In this document: in pieces, positions 8,965 through 17,495 of the stretch
How the letters are laid out: the number at the start of each line of letters is the position of its first letter
Numbering within the stretch: position 1 is the stretch's first letter
Source: Streptomyces violaceusniger
GTDB lineage: Bacteria; Actinomycetota; Actinomycetes; Streptomycetales; Streptomycetaceae
NCBI GenBank assembly: GCA_005405945.1
Contig: BJHW01000002.1
Span: forward strand, 2,108,001-2,172,000
Direction: 5' to 3'
Length of the DNA stretch: 64,000 nucleotides
The notes under the pieces: generated by a model
Databases searched by the model: none
Told to the model about the DNA's origin: nothing
The model's input: the letters and a program-made list of their open reading frames with translations, nothing else
Made by a program: the position numbers and the translations under genes

Positions 8965-9922
8965 CTGGCGGGCTCCTGTTCCAGGACGGGGTTGCCCGTC
9001 AGCGCGAAGAAGACGTCGTCGAGATCGGGGGTGTGGACCTGGAGTTCGTCCACGGTGAGCGAGGCGCGGTCGAGCCAGTCCAGCAGTGCGCGCAACGACC
9101 GCACGTCCCCTGGCTGGAGACTTTCAGGGTGAGTGCCTCATCGTTGCGGGACACCACGTCCAGGGTCCGGGCCGCGTAGTCGTGGCCGCGTGCGTCGGTG
9201 AACCGCAGCGTGATGTGGCCGCCGCCGACCTGCCGCTTGAGCTCCTCTGCCGTGCCCTGCGCGACGAGCTTTCCCTGGTGCAGCACCGCGATCCGGTCGG
9301 CGAGTTGGTCGGCCTCGTCGAGGTACTGGGTGGTAAGGAAGATCGTGACGCCTTCGTTGACCACCAGCCCGCGGATGATCTCCCACATGGTCCGCCTGCT
9401 GCGCGGGTCCAGTCCGGTGGTCGGCTCGTCGAGGAAGATCACCCGGGGTCGGCCGACCAGCGTCATCGCCAGGTCCAGGCGGCGGCGCATCCCGCCGGAG
9501 TACGTCACCGCGGGCTTGCGGGCCGCGTCCACCAGGTCGAACCGCGCCAGCAGGTCGGTGGCGCACTGCCGCCGTTCCCGGCGGGGCAGGTGGTGCAGGT
9601 CGGCCATCAGCAGCAGGTTCTCCTCGCCGGTGAGAAAGCCGTCAACCGCGGAGAACTGGCCGGTGACGCCGATCGCAGCACGGACCGCGTCCGGATCCCG
9701 GACCACGTCGTGGCCGGCGACCCGCATTTCCCCGGCGTCGGCGCGGATGAGCGTGGACAGGATCTGCACCAGGGTGGTCTTGCCCGCGCCGTTCGGGCCG
9801 AGTAGGGCGAAGACCGACCCTGTGGGGATGTCGAGGTCGATGCCGCCCAGCACCACGTGGTCGCCGTACGCCTTGCGTACCGCAGTCGCCGCGAGGGCGG
9901 GGTGACCGAGGTCGGTAGTCAT
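8961..9922 (-). CDS. ABC transporter ATP-binding protein (DrrA-like), one frameshift near its 3' end
   Basis: Start at ATG 9922 (MTTDLGHPALAATAVRKAYG). Walker A GPNGAGKTT, Q-loop region GQFSAVDGFLTG, signature YSGGMRRRLDLAM, Walker B VIFLDEPTTGLDP and the switch histidine region (TTQYLDEADQLADRI) are all present. The intact frame runs to 8999 with a nonsense tail. One missing base near 9119-9122 restores LQPGDVRSLRALLDWLDRA and the normal DrrA end DLDDVFFALTG, finishing at 8961 in an ATGA overlap with the permease. All catalytic motifs lie before the shift. Energises the adjacent permease. Confidence 0.88.
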
Positions 9923-9975
9923 GGGTTTCGCTTCCGTCGATGAGCTCCGGACCTTCATGATTCAGTGAAAATTAC

Positions 9976-10092
9976 GTTGCATGCACAAATTCGTCAATCG
10001 TAATCATGCGAGGAAATGATATAATCGCAGGTCAGCGAGATAATTCGTTGCATGGTGCTTGCCGGATAATGCAACGGAGGTGCGTTGCATTA
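9976..10092. promoter_or_regulatory. Operator cluster between ABC exporter and regulator
   Basis: A perfect inverted repeat TAATGCAAC-N8-GTTGCATTA occupies 10067-10092, 33 bases before the regulator ATG. Further GTTGCAT copies lie at 9976-9982 (inside TGCATGCA) and 10047-10053; the latter also pairs with ATGCAAC at 10069-10075. The spread over both promoters fits a regulator that represses its own gene and the divergent ABC exporter. Confidence 0.72.
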
Positions 10093-10124
10093 AGCTGGCT
10101 GACGACAACAGCGGAGGACGCCCG

Positions 10125-10858
10125 ATGCCTGGTGACAGACTCACCCTCCAGGACCGGCGGCAGATCGCCGCGGGGCTGCGCGAGGGACTGACCTACGCCG
10201 CCATCGGCCGCCGCATCGGGCGGCCAACCTCGACCGTCACCCGCGAGGTGATGCGCAACGGCGGGCCGCGCGGCTACCACGCCGAGGCGGCCCACCAAGT
10301 CAGCACACGACACACACGTCAGCGCAGGACCGCCGCGCTGACAGCCTCACCGGGAAGGGCCGACCTCGGTGGGCGCGACCCACGGCTCGTGGACGAGGTG
10401 GGCGCGCAGAGCGTAGAACTGATGATTCAGGCGGGACTCCCGCAGATGATGGCCAAGGTGCTCGCCGCGCTCTTCACCACCGACAGCGGCAGCCTCACCT
10501 CAGCCGAACTCGTGCGACGCCTGCACGTTAGCCCCGCATCCATCTCCAAGGCCATCGGCTACCTGGAAAACCAGGCACTCATCAAACGCGAACGCGACCC
10601 CCACAGTCGCGCCGAACGCTACGTCATCGAAGACGACGTGGTCTTCCAATCCATCATGGCCGGCGCGCACAACCAAACCCAGATCGCCGAGGCTTGCACG
10701 ACCGGAGCCCAGAAACTCGGCGCCACCACCCCGCCGGCGCTCGGCTGGAGAGCTCGAGCCAGTTCCTCCTCCATGTCATAGACGACCTGGTCCGCTCGGC
10801 CGAGTACTGGCACAAGATCTACTTCACCCGCCCTCAGGAGACATCCGAAACCGACTGA
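10125..10858 (+). CDS. GbsR/MarR-type regulator with N-terminal IS30-like HTH, frameshifted near 3' end
   Basis: ATG at 10125 sits behind GGAGGAC. Residues about 1-60 (LTLQDRRQIAAGLREGLTYAAIGRRIGRPTSTVTREV) form a HTH_38/IS30-like helix-turn-helix; residues about 115-190 (LTSAELVRRLHVSPASISKAIGYLENQALIKRERDP) form a GbsR/MarR winged helix. The C-terminus goes out of frame near 10730-10735 in a C/G-rich run; restoring one base gives RLESSSQFLLHVIDDLVRSAEYWHK to a TGA at 10858. Without correction the product ends at 10781. Divergent from the DrrAB-type exporter with shared operator repeats, so it probably represses efflux until a ligand binds. Confidence 0.8.
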
Positions 10859-11138
10859 GCGGGTGGCGCTGCGCGATTCCCGGGGCGGAGATCCCCGGCC
10901 ATGGCTCGCTGCTGGCGGCGGCGCAACAGGTGACCGCGTCGCGGTCGACGAGGACTTCGGTGGTCGGCCTGTCCGGCTACCGTGCCGTTGCGCCGGGCAC
11001 GGGTCACTGCCGTGGTGAACTTCCATCGGGAGGTCATGCAGCGCGTTCAGGGCGGCCAGAGGGCGCTATGGGCTCTGGGCGAAGATCTGGCTCAGCGGTC
11101 GTCCATCGCGTCGCGGATGTGCACCAACCACTTCCGGG

Positions 11139-11510
11139 CTATCCCGCGCTGCGCGGCGACAGCCGCTGTGTGATCCGGTCGAACAGCTCCGTCAGCGGCT
11201 CGCCGATGTCCCGGCCGAACTCGGTCAGCCCGTAGGTGACTTGGGGCGGCGTCGTCGGTTCGACCTCCCGCCAGACCAGGCCGTCCTGGACCAGCGCGCG
11301 CAGGGTCTGGGCGAGCATCTTCTCGCTGATGCCCCGGATGCTCTCACGTAGCTCATAGAACCGGAGGTCATTGCTCCGCAAGGAGATCAGCACCCAGACG
11401 CCCCACCTGCTGGTCACATGGTCAACCACATCGCGCGCGGGGCAGTCGGTGTGAAACACGTCATACCGCTCTCCCGCCTCGGCCCGTCTGCGCTGCACGC
11501 CTCCCACCAT
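11139..11510 (-). CDS. HxlR-family transcriptional regulator
   Basis: The 123-residue protein has the HxlR winged-helix pattern: CPARDVVDHVTSRWGVWVLISL, LRFYELRESIRGISEKMLAQTLRALVQDGLVWREV, PPQVTYGLTEFGRDIGEPL. The early cysteine in HTDCP is typical of thiol or aldehyde/quinone-sensing members. ATG at 11510 has a weak ribosome site. It is divergent from the NmrA-like oxidoreductase at 11602, the usual HxlR/oxidoreductase arrangement, with a palindrome in the shared promoter region. Confidence 0.85.
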   Translation of the reverse strand: MVGGVQRRRAEAGERYDVFHTDCPARDVVDHVTSRWGVWVLISLRSNDLRFYELRESIRGISEKMLAQTLRALVQDGLVWREVEPTTPPQVTYGLTEFGRDIGEPLTELFDRITQRLSPRSAG

Positions 11511-11520
11511 GTCATGAACT

Positions 11521-11532
11521 TACCTCAAGGTA
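11521..11532. promoter_or_regulatory. TACCT-CA-AGGTA palindrome, candidate HxlR operator
   Basis: A 5-bp perfect inverted repeat with a 2-base centre lies between the divergent HxlR and NmrA-like genes, 70 bases before the oxidoreductase start. TACCT/AGGTA half-sites are common in HxlR-controlled promoters. Assignment is by position and symmetry only. Confidence 0.5.
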
Positions 11533-11601
11533 TGTCCTTATCAAAAGTTAGCCGTCCTCCTAGCGTGAAGGCCACAGAGGACATCCGACAAGGAGCTGAT
11601 C

Positions 11602-12441
11602 GTGATCGTGGTGACCGGGGCTACCGGGAATATCGGCCGGCCGCTGACACAGGCGCTGGTCGAGGCGGGCCAGCAGGTGACAGCGGTGTCACGGCACACT
11701 GCGGCGGTGCCGAACGGCGGGCGCCACGTGGTGGCCGACCTGGCCAGGCCGGCCAGCCTCAAGTCCGCGCTGACCGGGGCGAAGGCGCTGTTCCTGCTGC
11801 TGTCCGGCGACCTGCACGCTACTGGAGCCAGCCCTGCCGACATCATCGGCGAAGCTGCGGCCAGCGGGGTCCGCCGGGTCGTCCTGCTCTCCACGCTGGG
11901 CGTGGTGACCAGGCCCTTCGGCACCACGCGGATCGCCATGCGCGCGCTGGAGGACATGTTGCGGGAGTCCGGCCTGGAGTGGGCCATCCTGCGGCCGGGC
12001 GGCTTCGCCTCCAACGCCCTGTGGTGGGCCGAGTCCGTCCGCGCGCGACGGGTCGTCGCCGCGCCCTTCGGCGACGTCGGGGTGCCGATCATCGACCCGG
12101 CGGACATCGCCGCGGTCGCGGCGGCCTGCCTGCTGGAAGACCGGCACACCGGCGGCGTGTACGAGCTGACCGGCCCAGAGGTGATCACTCCGCGCCAGCA
12201 GACGGAGGCCATCGCCGCCGCGCTGGGCTCGCCGGTGAGGTTCCACGAACTCACCCGCGACGAGGCCAAGTCCGCCATGACCCAGAACATGCCGGCGGAG
12301 CTCGCCGACGACACTCTGGACATCCTCGGTTCCCCGAGCCCGGCCGAGCTGCGCGTCAGCCCGGACGTCCAGCGGGTCCTCGGCCGCGCCCCGCGCCCCT
12401 TCGCCGACTGGGCCGCCCGCAACGTCGCCGCGTTCCGCTGA
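11602..12441 (+). CDS. NAD(P)-binding NmrA-like oxidoreductase
   Basis: GTG at 11602 follows AAGGAG. The 279-residue product opens with the Rossmann motif VVTGATGNIGRPL, continues with the atypical-SDR features of NmrA/QOR2-type proteins (VADLARPASLKSALTGAKALFLLL, RRVVLLSTLGV, LRPGGFASNALWW) and ends in a substrate domain (TGPEVITPRQQTEAIAAALG). Members reduce quinones or sense the NADP(H) state. It is divergent from and probably controlled by the HxlR regulator. Length is normal and no damage is seen. Confidence 0.88.
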   Translation: MIVVTGATGNIGRPLTQALVEAGQQVTAVSRHTAAVPNGGRHVVADLARPASLKSALTGAKALFLLLSGDLHATGASPADIIGEAAASGVRRVVLLSTLGVVTRPFGTTRIAMRALEDMLRESGLEWAILRPGGFASNALWWAESVRARRVVAAPFGDVGVPIIDPADIAAVAAACLLEDRHTGGVYELTGPEVITPRQQTEAIAAALGSPVRFHELTRDEAKSAMTQNMPAELADDTLDILGSPSPAELRVSPDVQRVLGRAPRPFADWAARNVAAFR

Positions 12442-12849
12442 GACCGCTCAGCGCCGCCAGAACTGCTCTTCGTGCTCGGCGATCCACTGCTGACAGCGAG
12501 GAACCCGACCCGAAGCCGACGCTGACCGGCTCTCTGCCGGGCCGGAACCGACGCCGCGGCCGCAGTGGATCGCCGCCGTGATCAACCAGCGGGCGAGAGC
12601 TTCCGTGGCGGCAGCGGGAAAGGAATCCCGCCACGCTCTCAGCCGAGGAACGGGACCGCCTCGACGGCCTCCTGGGCTTCGGATCGCCGGCCCGGCGGGC
12701 GAACTCGCGCCGCAGCCGCCGAGCGCGCCGGCGGCCGCCTCCGCCGGCGCGGAGAGGACGCGGTGAGGGTCCGGGTCTGGTCGTACGTGTGCGGCTCACC
12801 TCCGCCTGCGCGGAGAGCCTCCGGTGGAGGGCGACTCGGGCGGAAACCC
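12442..12849. other. Intergenic, convergent; possible decayed coding DNA
   Basis: Between converging genes. Short open stretches (for example LSAEERDRLDGLLGF near 12645-12690) look like old coding sequence, but nothing can be assigned. Confidence 0.3.
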
Positions 12850-13263
12850 TCAGCTCTTCGACTCCATCAACGTCCGGAGGCGGGCCAGGTCGTCGGCGAC
12901 CATACCGGCGTCGCGCTCGAAATCCGCGTCGCTCATCTGCGCCTGCCGACGAAGGGTGAAGACCACTTCGCTCCCCGCCTCGTTGGAGATCACCCGGACC
13001 GGGTTGTAGACGGTCATCCCGGACGGCAGCGTGACGTGGTGGTCGAGCACGCCGAAATCGTTCAGGGGCGCGAAGGAGACCACGACACGCCCCATGGGGG
13101 AAGACGCCGCGACCCACTGATCGCCGATCTTCTCGATGGCGCCGCCCAGGCCCTGGGCCCACGCGGGCAGGTGGGCCGGGTCCGAGGCGTAGGCATAGAC
13201 CTCCTCGACCGGACGGTCGATGCGGATGCTGATGTGGCGGGATGCCAAGCCGGTGCTGTTCAT
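12850..13263 (-). CDS. SRPBCC-family protein
   Basis: ATG at 13263 overlaps the stop of the RTX-like gene (ATGA). The 137-residue product has the SRPBCC/polyketide-cyclase layout: ISIRIDRPVEEVYAYASDPAHLPAWAQGLG at the N-terminus, a central beta sheet (GRVVVSFAPLNDFGVLDHHVTLPSG) and a closing helix (DADFERDAGMVADDLARLRTLME). These START-like cups bind hydrophobic small ligands or act as cyclases; no catalytic signature defines a substrate here. Coupling to a secreted calcium-binding protein is unusual. Confidence 0.82.
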   Translation of the reverse strand: MNSTGLASRHISIRIDRPVEEVYAYASDPAHLPAWAQGLGGAIEKIGDQWVAASSPMGRVVVSFAPLNDFGVLDHHVTLPSGMTVYNPVRVISNEAGSEVVFTLRRQAQMSDADFERDAGMVADDLARLRTLMESKS

Positions 13264-14084
13264 GAACCGGGGACGGATCCGTCCTGGTCGATGACGTTGT
13301 CGCCGGGGCCGCCGTCGATGTCGTCCTGGCCGGGGCCGCCGAAGAGGTAGTCGTTGCCCGGTCCGCCCTTGATGGTGTCGTCGCCCTCTTCGCCGTAGAT
13401 CGAGTCGTCGTTGCCGGCGCCGTCGAGGTAGTCGTCGCCGGGGCCGCCGTAGATCTCGTTGGCCACGTCGTCGCCGATGACGGTGTCGTCGCCGTCCCCG
13501 GCCCATACCGCGAACGAGTCGGTGATGGTGTCGTTGCCCGCGTTGCCGTTCGCGTTCGTGGCGTGGCTGATGGTGTCGTCGCCGTCGCCGCCCACCGCGA
13601 CGGAAGCGCCGATGATGGTGTCGTCCCCGGCCCCGCCGTGGACGTTCACATCGCCGCCGGAGATCTTGACGCTGTCGTTGCCGTCGCCGAGTTCGACGTT
13701 GCCCTGGTCGCCGCCGTGGTCCGGGTCGGGGACGGGCACGGTGCAGGTCACATACGTCAGGTCGGTGGCGGTGGGGTGGGTGCAGTCGGTGCCGGCGGTG
13801 ATCTCGACAACGTCGTCGACGCCGAAGGTCAGCGTGGTGTCGGTCTCGCTGACCCGCTTGACGGTGAGCTTGTTGGTCTGGCCGTCGGCCGCCGTGTAGG
13901 CCATCACTCCGTCGGTGACGGTCACGGTGGCCGGCGACGCGGCGGACGACACCGGCGACGACGACGCGGACGACGTGGCGGCCTGGGCGTTCCAGGCGAA
14001 GAGCCCGGTGCTGGCCGCGGCGGCCAGTAAGGCGGCGACGCCGACCGGGCGGACGCGGCGGGAGCGCGGGCCAAGGGTGGACAC
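13260..14084 (-). CDS. Secreted RTX-type calcium-binding repeat protein
   Basis: I start at GTG 14084, behind GGAGG, giving about 274 residues; an ATG upstream at 14123 lacks a site. Residues about 1-40 are a signal peptide (RPVGVAALLAAAASTGLFAWNAQA). After a beta-rich domain (VTVTDGVMAYTAADGQTNKLTVKRVSETDTTLTFGVDD) come many nonapeptide-like repeats GG-x-G-x-D (GGAGDDTI, GGDGDDTI, GGPGDDYL, GGPGNDYL, GGPGQDDI) from about residue 140 to the end, the calcium-binding beta-roll of RTX proteins. It would fold outside the cell on binding Ca2+. No protease or lipase domain is present, so it may be structural. Confidence 0.85.
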   Translation of the reverse strand: MSTLGPRSRRVRPVGVAALLAAAASTGLFAWNAQAATSSASSSPVSSAASPATVTVTDGVMAYTAADGQTNKLTVKRVSETDTTLTFGVDDVVEITAGTDCTHPTATDLTYVTCTVPVPDPDHGGDQGNVELGDGNDSVKISGGDVNVHGGAGDDTIIGASVAVGGDGDDTISHATNANGNAGNDTITDSFAVWAGDGDDTVIGDDVANEIYGGPGDDYLDGAGNDDSIYGEEGDDTIKGGPGNDYLFGGPGQDDIDGGPGDNVIDQDGSVPGS

Positions 14085-14483
14085 GAAAAACCTCCGTGGG
14101 GAGTGGATCTGATTTCCGATCACCCGTTTCGACGTGGAAGATCCGCGCGGGGTTGTGCCACTCCCATGCCCTCTTCGCCGATCTTTCGAATTCCCATTCC
14201 GCGTTCAGCTTTACGACGCCGGAAATTTCCCTCGCGTTGTCGGAATGTGCGATCTGCGAGCGGCGGGAACTCCGGTGAGTCGGCTCGTGGCTGCTCGTGC
14301 CGGCAGGCCGGCGGGGTTCCCTCTCCGCCACGTGGCCCAGCAATCCGCACCACACTCGCCTCCGACTCGTTGACCCCGGCGAGCTGTCCGACGCGCTGCG
14401 GCGGGTCATCACACCGGCGCCGTCTGACAACGCACCCAGCCTGCTTGCCCTCTGCTGTGGCACCAGGCAGCCAGAGAGCCTGG

Positions 14484-14506
14484 CAGGCCCCTGTGGGAGG
14501 GGCCTG
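14484..14506. terminator. Strong GC hairpin (terminator-like)
   Basis: CAGGCCCCT-GTGGG-AGGGGCCTG forms a 9-bp perfect stem with a 5-base loop. There is no T-run and no intact gene ends just before it; it lies upstream of a decayed ATP-grasp gene, so what it terminates is unclear. Confidence 0.45.
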
Positions 14507-14539
14507 TTACGGCGCCTGTTACGCGGCACCCGGGAGGCG

Positions 14540-14850
14540 CGGCGGGCAAGTGAAGACCGCCCGGCTCGGGAAGGGTGGCTGCGGACGGCCGGCCGGGCGG
14601 TGGAGCTGAGGGAGGGGCGGCGCTGTACTACCGCCGTCCCACCCCGTGTGCCGTCCAATTGGGCGATCTGCCCGCCCAGCAGCGCGACTCCGTCGCCGCG
14701 GAGGCCCGGCACGGCTCGGCGGCTTCGTGCGCAGCCTGCGCGGCGCGCTGTGTGTGAACCATCCGTCCGCCGCGCGGACTTCAAGCCCGCCCGGCTCCAG
14801 CTCGCCGCCGAGCTTGGCCTGACCATATCGGTCCCTCCGCAAGCACGGCC
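14540..14850 (+). pseudogene. Decayed ATP-grasp RiPP maturase (TgmB-like) fragment
   Basis: Read across three frames, this stretch gives KTARLGKGGCGRPAGRAVEL, then ALYYRRPTP, GGFVRSLRGALCVNHP and RRADFKPARLQLAAELGLT. The order x-YYRRPTP, xVNHP, then x-x-AxxKPxQLxxAAxLGL-(T/A) is that of the N-terminal part of ATP-grasp ribosomal-peptide maturases that follow graspetide-type precursors in Streptomyces. At least two frameshifts and loss of the whole ATP-binding C-terminal half show it is dead. No precursor peptide or methyltransferase partner remains nearby. The region 14851-15042 shows nothing identifiable. Confidence 0.55.
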
Positions 14851-15042
14851 CGTGCACAACAGACCTGATCACCAGCGGGGCGCGGTGCGGCGCCGTGACC
14901 GCGGCGCGCACCCCCGGGGAGACGGTCTCCCCGGCGCGCGTCGTCCGGCCCAACTCCACACCCATCGGCCCGGGCAGCGAGCCGGACAGCGAGGTGGCGT
15001 GGCGACAGGTGCTCGTATCGCTGGGCGCGTCGCCGCACGCGG

Positions 15043-15815
15043 TCATCGCAGGTACGACGCTCCGTTGAGGTCCAGGACGGCGCCGGAGGACCAGGCCGCG
15101 CCCGGCGAGGCCAGGTAGACGACGGCTGCGGCGATTTCCTCCGCGGACCCCACCCGGCCGAACGGGCTCTGCGCCCGCACCGCATCTCCCTCGGAACCCG
15201 TAAGTTTCTCCATCTGACGTTCGGTGGCGACGAAACCCGGTGCCACCGAGGTGACGGCGATCTGGTGAGGCGCCAGGGCGACGGCGATCGACTGGCCGAA
15301 CGCATGGAGGGCAGCCTTGCTGGCCCCGTACGCGGGATGGTCGGGCTCGCCGCGGTAGGCACCGCGGGAACCCACATTGACGATGCTGCCGGGCGCGCCG
15401 CGGCCGATCAGGTGGTCGGCGAAAGCCCACGTGACGTTGACCGCTCCCAGGAGATTGGTGCGGATCATCGAGTTCCACGTCTCGACCCACGCGTCCCAGC
15501 CGACTTCGCCGATCCGATGCCGGTTCGCCGTCTGCGGGGCCACCGCCGCGTTGTTCACCAGGACGTCCAGAGTCAGCAGCTCCCGCACCGCCTCGTCGAC
15601 CACGCCACGCGCCGCTGACGGATCGGCGAGGTTTCCGCCCACGACCACGTGGCCCTCGCCGGGTAGCAGGGCAAGGGTCTGCTCGGCGTCCTCGCGGTGG
15701 TGCCCGTAGTGGATTGCGACGCGGTGTCCTGCCGTCGCCAGGGCGACTGCGGTTGCACGTCCGATGCCACGCGAGGCACCCGTGACGAGGGCCCCGCGGG
15801 GGTGGTGTCCAGCAC
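15043..15815 (-). CDS. SDR-family oxidoreductase, one frameshift near its 5' end
   Basis: A GTG at 15815 behind AAGGAG starts VLDTTPAG; one base is missing in the G run near 15793-15800, after which the frame gives ALVTGASRGIGRATAVALA (the TGxxxGIG cofactor motif), LDVLVNNAAVAP, a serine in SIVNVGSRG, the catalytic YGASK and PGFVATE, ending SSGAVLDLNGASYLR. The length after correction is about 257 residues, normal for a classical SDR. Uncorrected, only the 201-residue part from 15648 is read, lacking the glycine motif. Divergent from a GntR regulator with an operator-like palindrome between them. Confidence 0.8.
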
Positions 15816-15870
15816 GTACAGCTCCTTACCGGATTTCAAGGGTGGTCGCAGCTTGCGGTGCACAGCGTCA

Positions 15871-15884
15871 GAATGTCAACATTC
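15871..15884. promoter_or_regulatory. GAATGT-CA-ACATTC palindrome, candidate GntR operator
   Basis: A 6-bp perfect inverted repeat lies four bases before the GntR start and 55 bases before the divergent SDR. The core TGT-CA-ACA fits the FadR-subgroup half-site pattern (TNGT...ACNA). Its position suggests autorepression and control of the SDR gene. Confidence 0.6.
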
Positions 15885-15888
15885 GGAC

Positions 15889-16569
15889 ATGGCGCCAACC
15901 GTAGAACGAGTGAAGAGACGTGGCCTCGGCGACGATGCGGCCGACCTGGTCCGTGAAGCGATCTTCGACGGCCGCTTCCCGCCGGGCGCGCCGCTGCGGG
16001 AGATCGAGCTTGCCGAGCAACTGGGCGTCAGCCGCGGCTCGGTCCGCGATGGGCTGGCAGTGCTGGCCCGGGAGGGGCTGATCCGCACCGGCTGGCACCA
16101 GCCCACCACGGTCATCGAGATCGAATCGGACGACGTTGAGGAGGTCTACGCCTTGCGGGAGGCCCTTGACGGGCTCGCAGCCCGCGTAGCTCAGCCCAGG
16201 ATCGGCGACAGCGAGGTGTCGCAGTTGCTGGACCTCGTCGACGAGATGGCTGCCGAGGTGGACGGACGTGGCGATGCCACGGCGCTCGTACACCTCGACA
16301 TCACCTTCCACGACACGATCTATGTAATCGCCGCGAACCAGCGGCTCACCAGCGCGTGGCAGGCCGTGCGGTCGCAGGTCCACCTGTTCCAGCTCCGTCG
16401 TGTGCGTGACGGCTACCTCCCCTACCGCGACGGCGTGGTCCGCGAACACCGGGAGATCGTCGAGTTGCTGCAGGGCACCGATCAGCGGGCAGTTGAGGAG
16501 GTGGCCAGGGAACACGTGGCGGCGGCCCGGCGCAGCCTGCTGGCGAGCCTGCCCCCGACCGTCCGCTGA
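15889..16569 (+). CDS. GntR-family regulator, FCD (FadR) subgroup
   Basis: ATG at 15889; 226 residues. The N-terminal winged helix (ADLVREAIFDGRFPPGAPLREIELAEQLGVSRGSVRDGLAVLAREGLI) is followed by an all-helical FCD ligand domain (YALREALDGLAARVAQP, HLDITFHDTIYVIAANQRL, VVREHREIVELLQGTDQRAVEEVAREHV); the D, H and H residues that hold a metal in FCD domains appear in place. Transcription seems to start very near the ATG, since the palindrome sits just before it. It probably senses a carboxylate or sugar acid processed with the divergent SDR. Confidence 0.88.
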   Translation: MAPTVERVKRRGLGDDAADLVREAIFDGRFPPGAPLREIELAEQLGVSRGSVRDGLAVLAREGLIRTGWHQPTTVIEIESDDVEEVYALREALDGLAARVAQPRIGDSEVSQLLDLVDEMAAEVDGRGDATALVHLDITFHDTIYVIAANQRLTSAWQAVRSQVHLFQLRRVRDGYLPYRDGVVREHREIVELLQGTDQRAVEEVAREHVAAARRSLLASLPPTVR

Positions 16570-16599
16570 CCCTGCCCCCACCGTCCTGCCCCCACCGTC

Positions 16600-17177
16600 G
16601 TCCGGGTCCGAGATCCCGGAGTTGACGGCGCGGATGGCACGGCCGGTGTTGATGGCACGGATGGCGCGGGCCGGCAATCCCCGGGGTACCACGACCGGCC
16701 CGAAGAGCAGGACGAGGATCACCAGGGCGGCGAGCATGCCCGTGCCCCCGGCCGCCCCGCCGCCGCCCTCCTCGGCGCCGCGCACCGCCTCACCGCCGAG
16801 TTCGACCGTCAGTCCGCCCCGGCCGCCGACCGCGCGGTGTCGATGATCCGGGTGACGTCCTCCTCCGGGACCTCCTCGACCCTGGCGTCCAGAACGACGG
16901 TCGCGTAGGCGATGGTGCCGTCCTCGGAGACGGCGGACGGGTCGGCGTACGGACTGCGGACCTCGGCGATGGAAGGGAGGCCGCTCACCGTTTCGAGGGT
17001 CCCTTCCACTGCCGCGCGGTCGCCGGTCAACCCGGCGGAGGCTGAAGTCGTTGCGGTAGCGCTGCCTTCGGCCTGGGAGCCGACGGTGATGACGGTGGTC
17101 CGGCCGCTGTTCTCGGTCACCGGGCTGTCCGACGCACTCGGCAAACCGCTTACACCGCTGCTGCTCACCGCGTTCAT
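16600..17177 (-). pseudogene. MMPL-family transporter fragment
   Basis: From 17177 the frame gives a periplasmic MMPL segment (TVITVGSQAEGSA, LPSIAEVRSPYADPSAVSEDGTIAYATVVLD, VTRIIDTARSAAGAD); after a frameshift near 16810 it continues GLTVELGGEAVRGAEEGGGG and the next membrane helix MLAALVILVLLFG, then breaks off. The first transmembrane helix and the whole remainder are absent (full proteins have about 700 residues). A dead remnant next to an IS5 fragment. Confidence 0.65.
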
Positions 17178-17395
17178 CAGCCTGGCCTGGATCCTCGCGG
17201 TGGTCTGCGGGGTGTGCGATGTAAGCCACGTTTGTCGTAGCGAGTGACCACGGCCCGGGACTGCTTCGATCTGTTGATCGCTCGCTCGACAGTGTTGCGC
17301 TTCTTGTACCGCTCCTCGTCCACGAGCGGCAGGACATCGTGGCTTGGAACAGAGCGGCAGCTTCGCAGTCGGGTCGAGAACTCTCCCAGCGGCAC
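17177..17395 (-). mobile_element. IS5-family transposase C-terminal fragment
   Basis: The minus strand encodes ERYKKRNTVERAINRSKQSRAVVTRYDKRG, the conserved C-terminal region of Streptomyces IS5-type DDE transposases (with the catalytic glutamate in the NTVER motif). The rest of the element is missing and the last residues run into unrelated sequence. It abuts the MMPL remnant, so the insertion or its excision probably caused that truncation. Confidence 0.65.
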
Positions 17396-17495
17396 CCGGG
17401 TGGGCCGTTCGCAGGCGCTGTTGATTTCCTGCTCGACGGGCGCCGTCGGGGTTGCTGGAGCGCCAGAAGCCCTCGGTGAGGTACCCCCGACGACC

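Noticed and set aside
13300..14000. GTCGTCGCCG-rich tandem pattern as a possible DNA repeat or CRISPR
   Set aside because: It is the coding sequence of the RTX glycine/aspartate repeats; units vary and no equal spacers exist.
12850..14859. Single 669-residue minus-strand frame joining an SRPBCC protein to upstream sequence
   Set aside because: Only the last 137 residues are real; the rest is the wrong frame of the RTX-like gene, as shown by the ATGA junction at 13260-13263.
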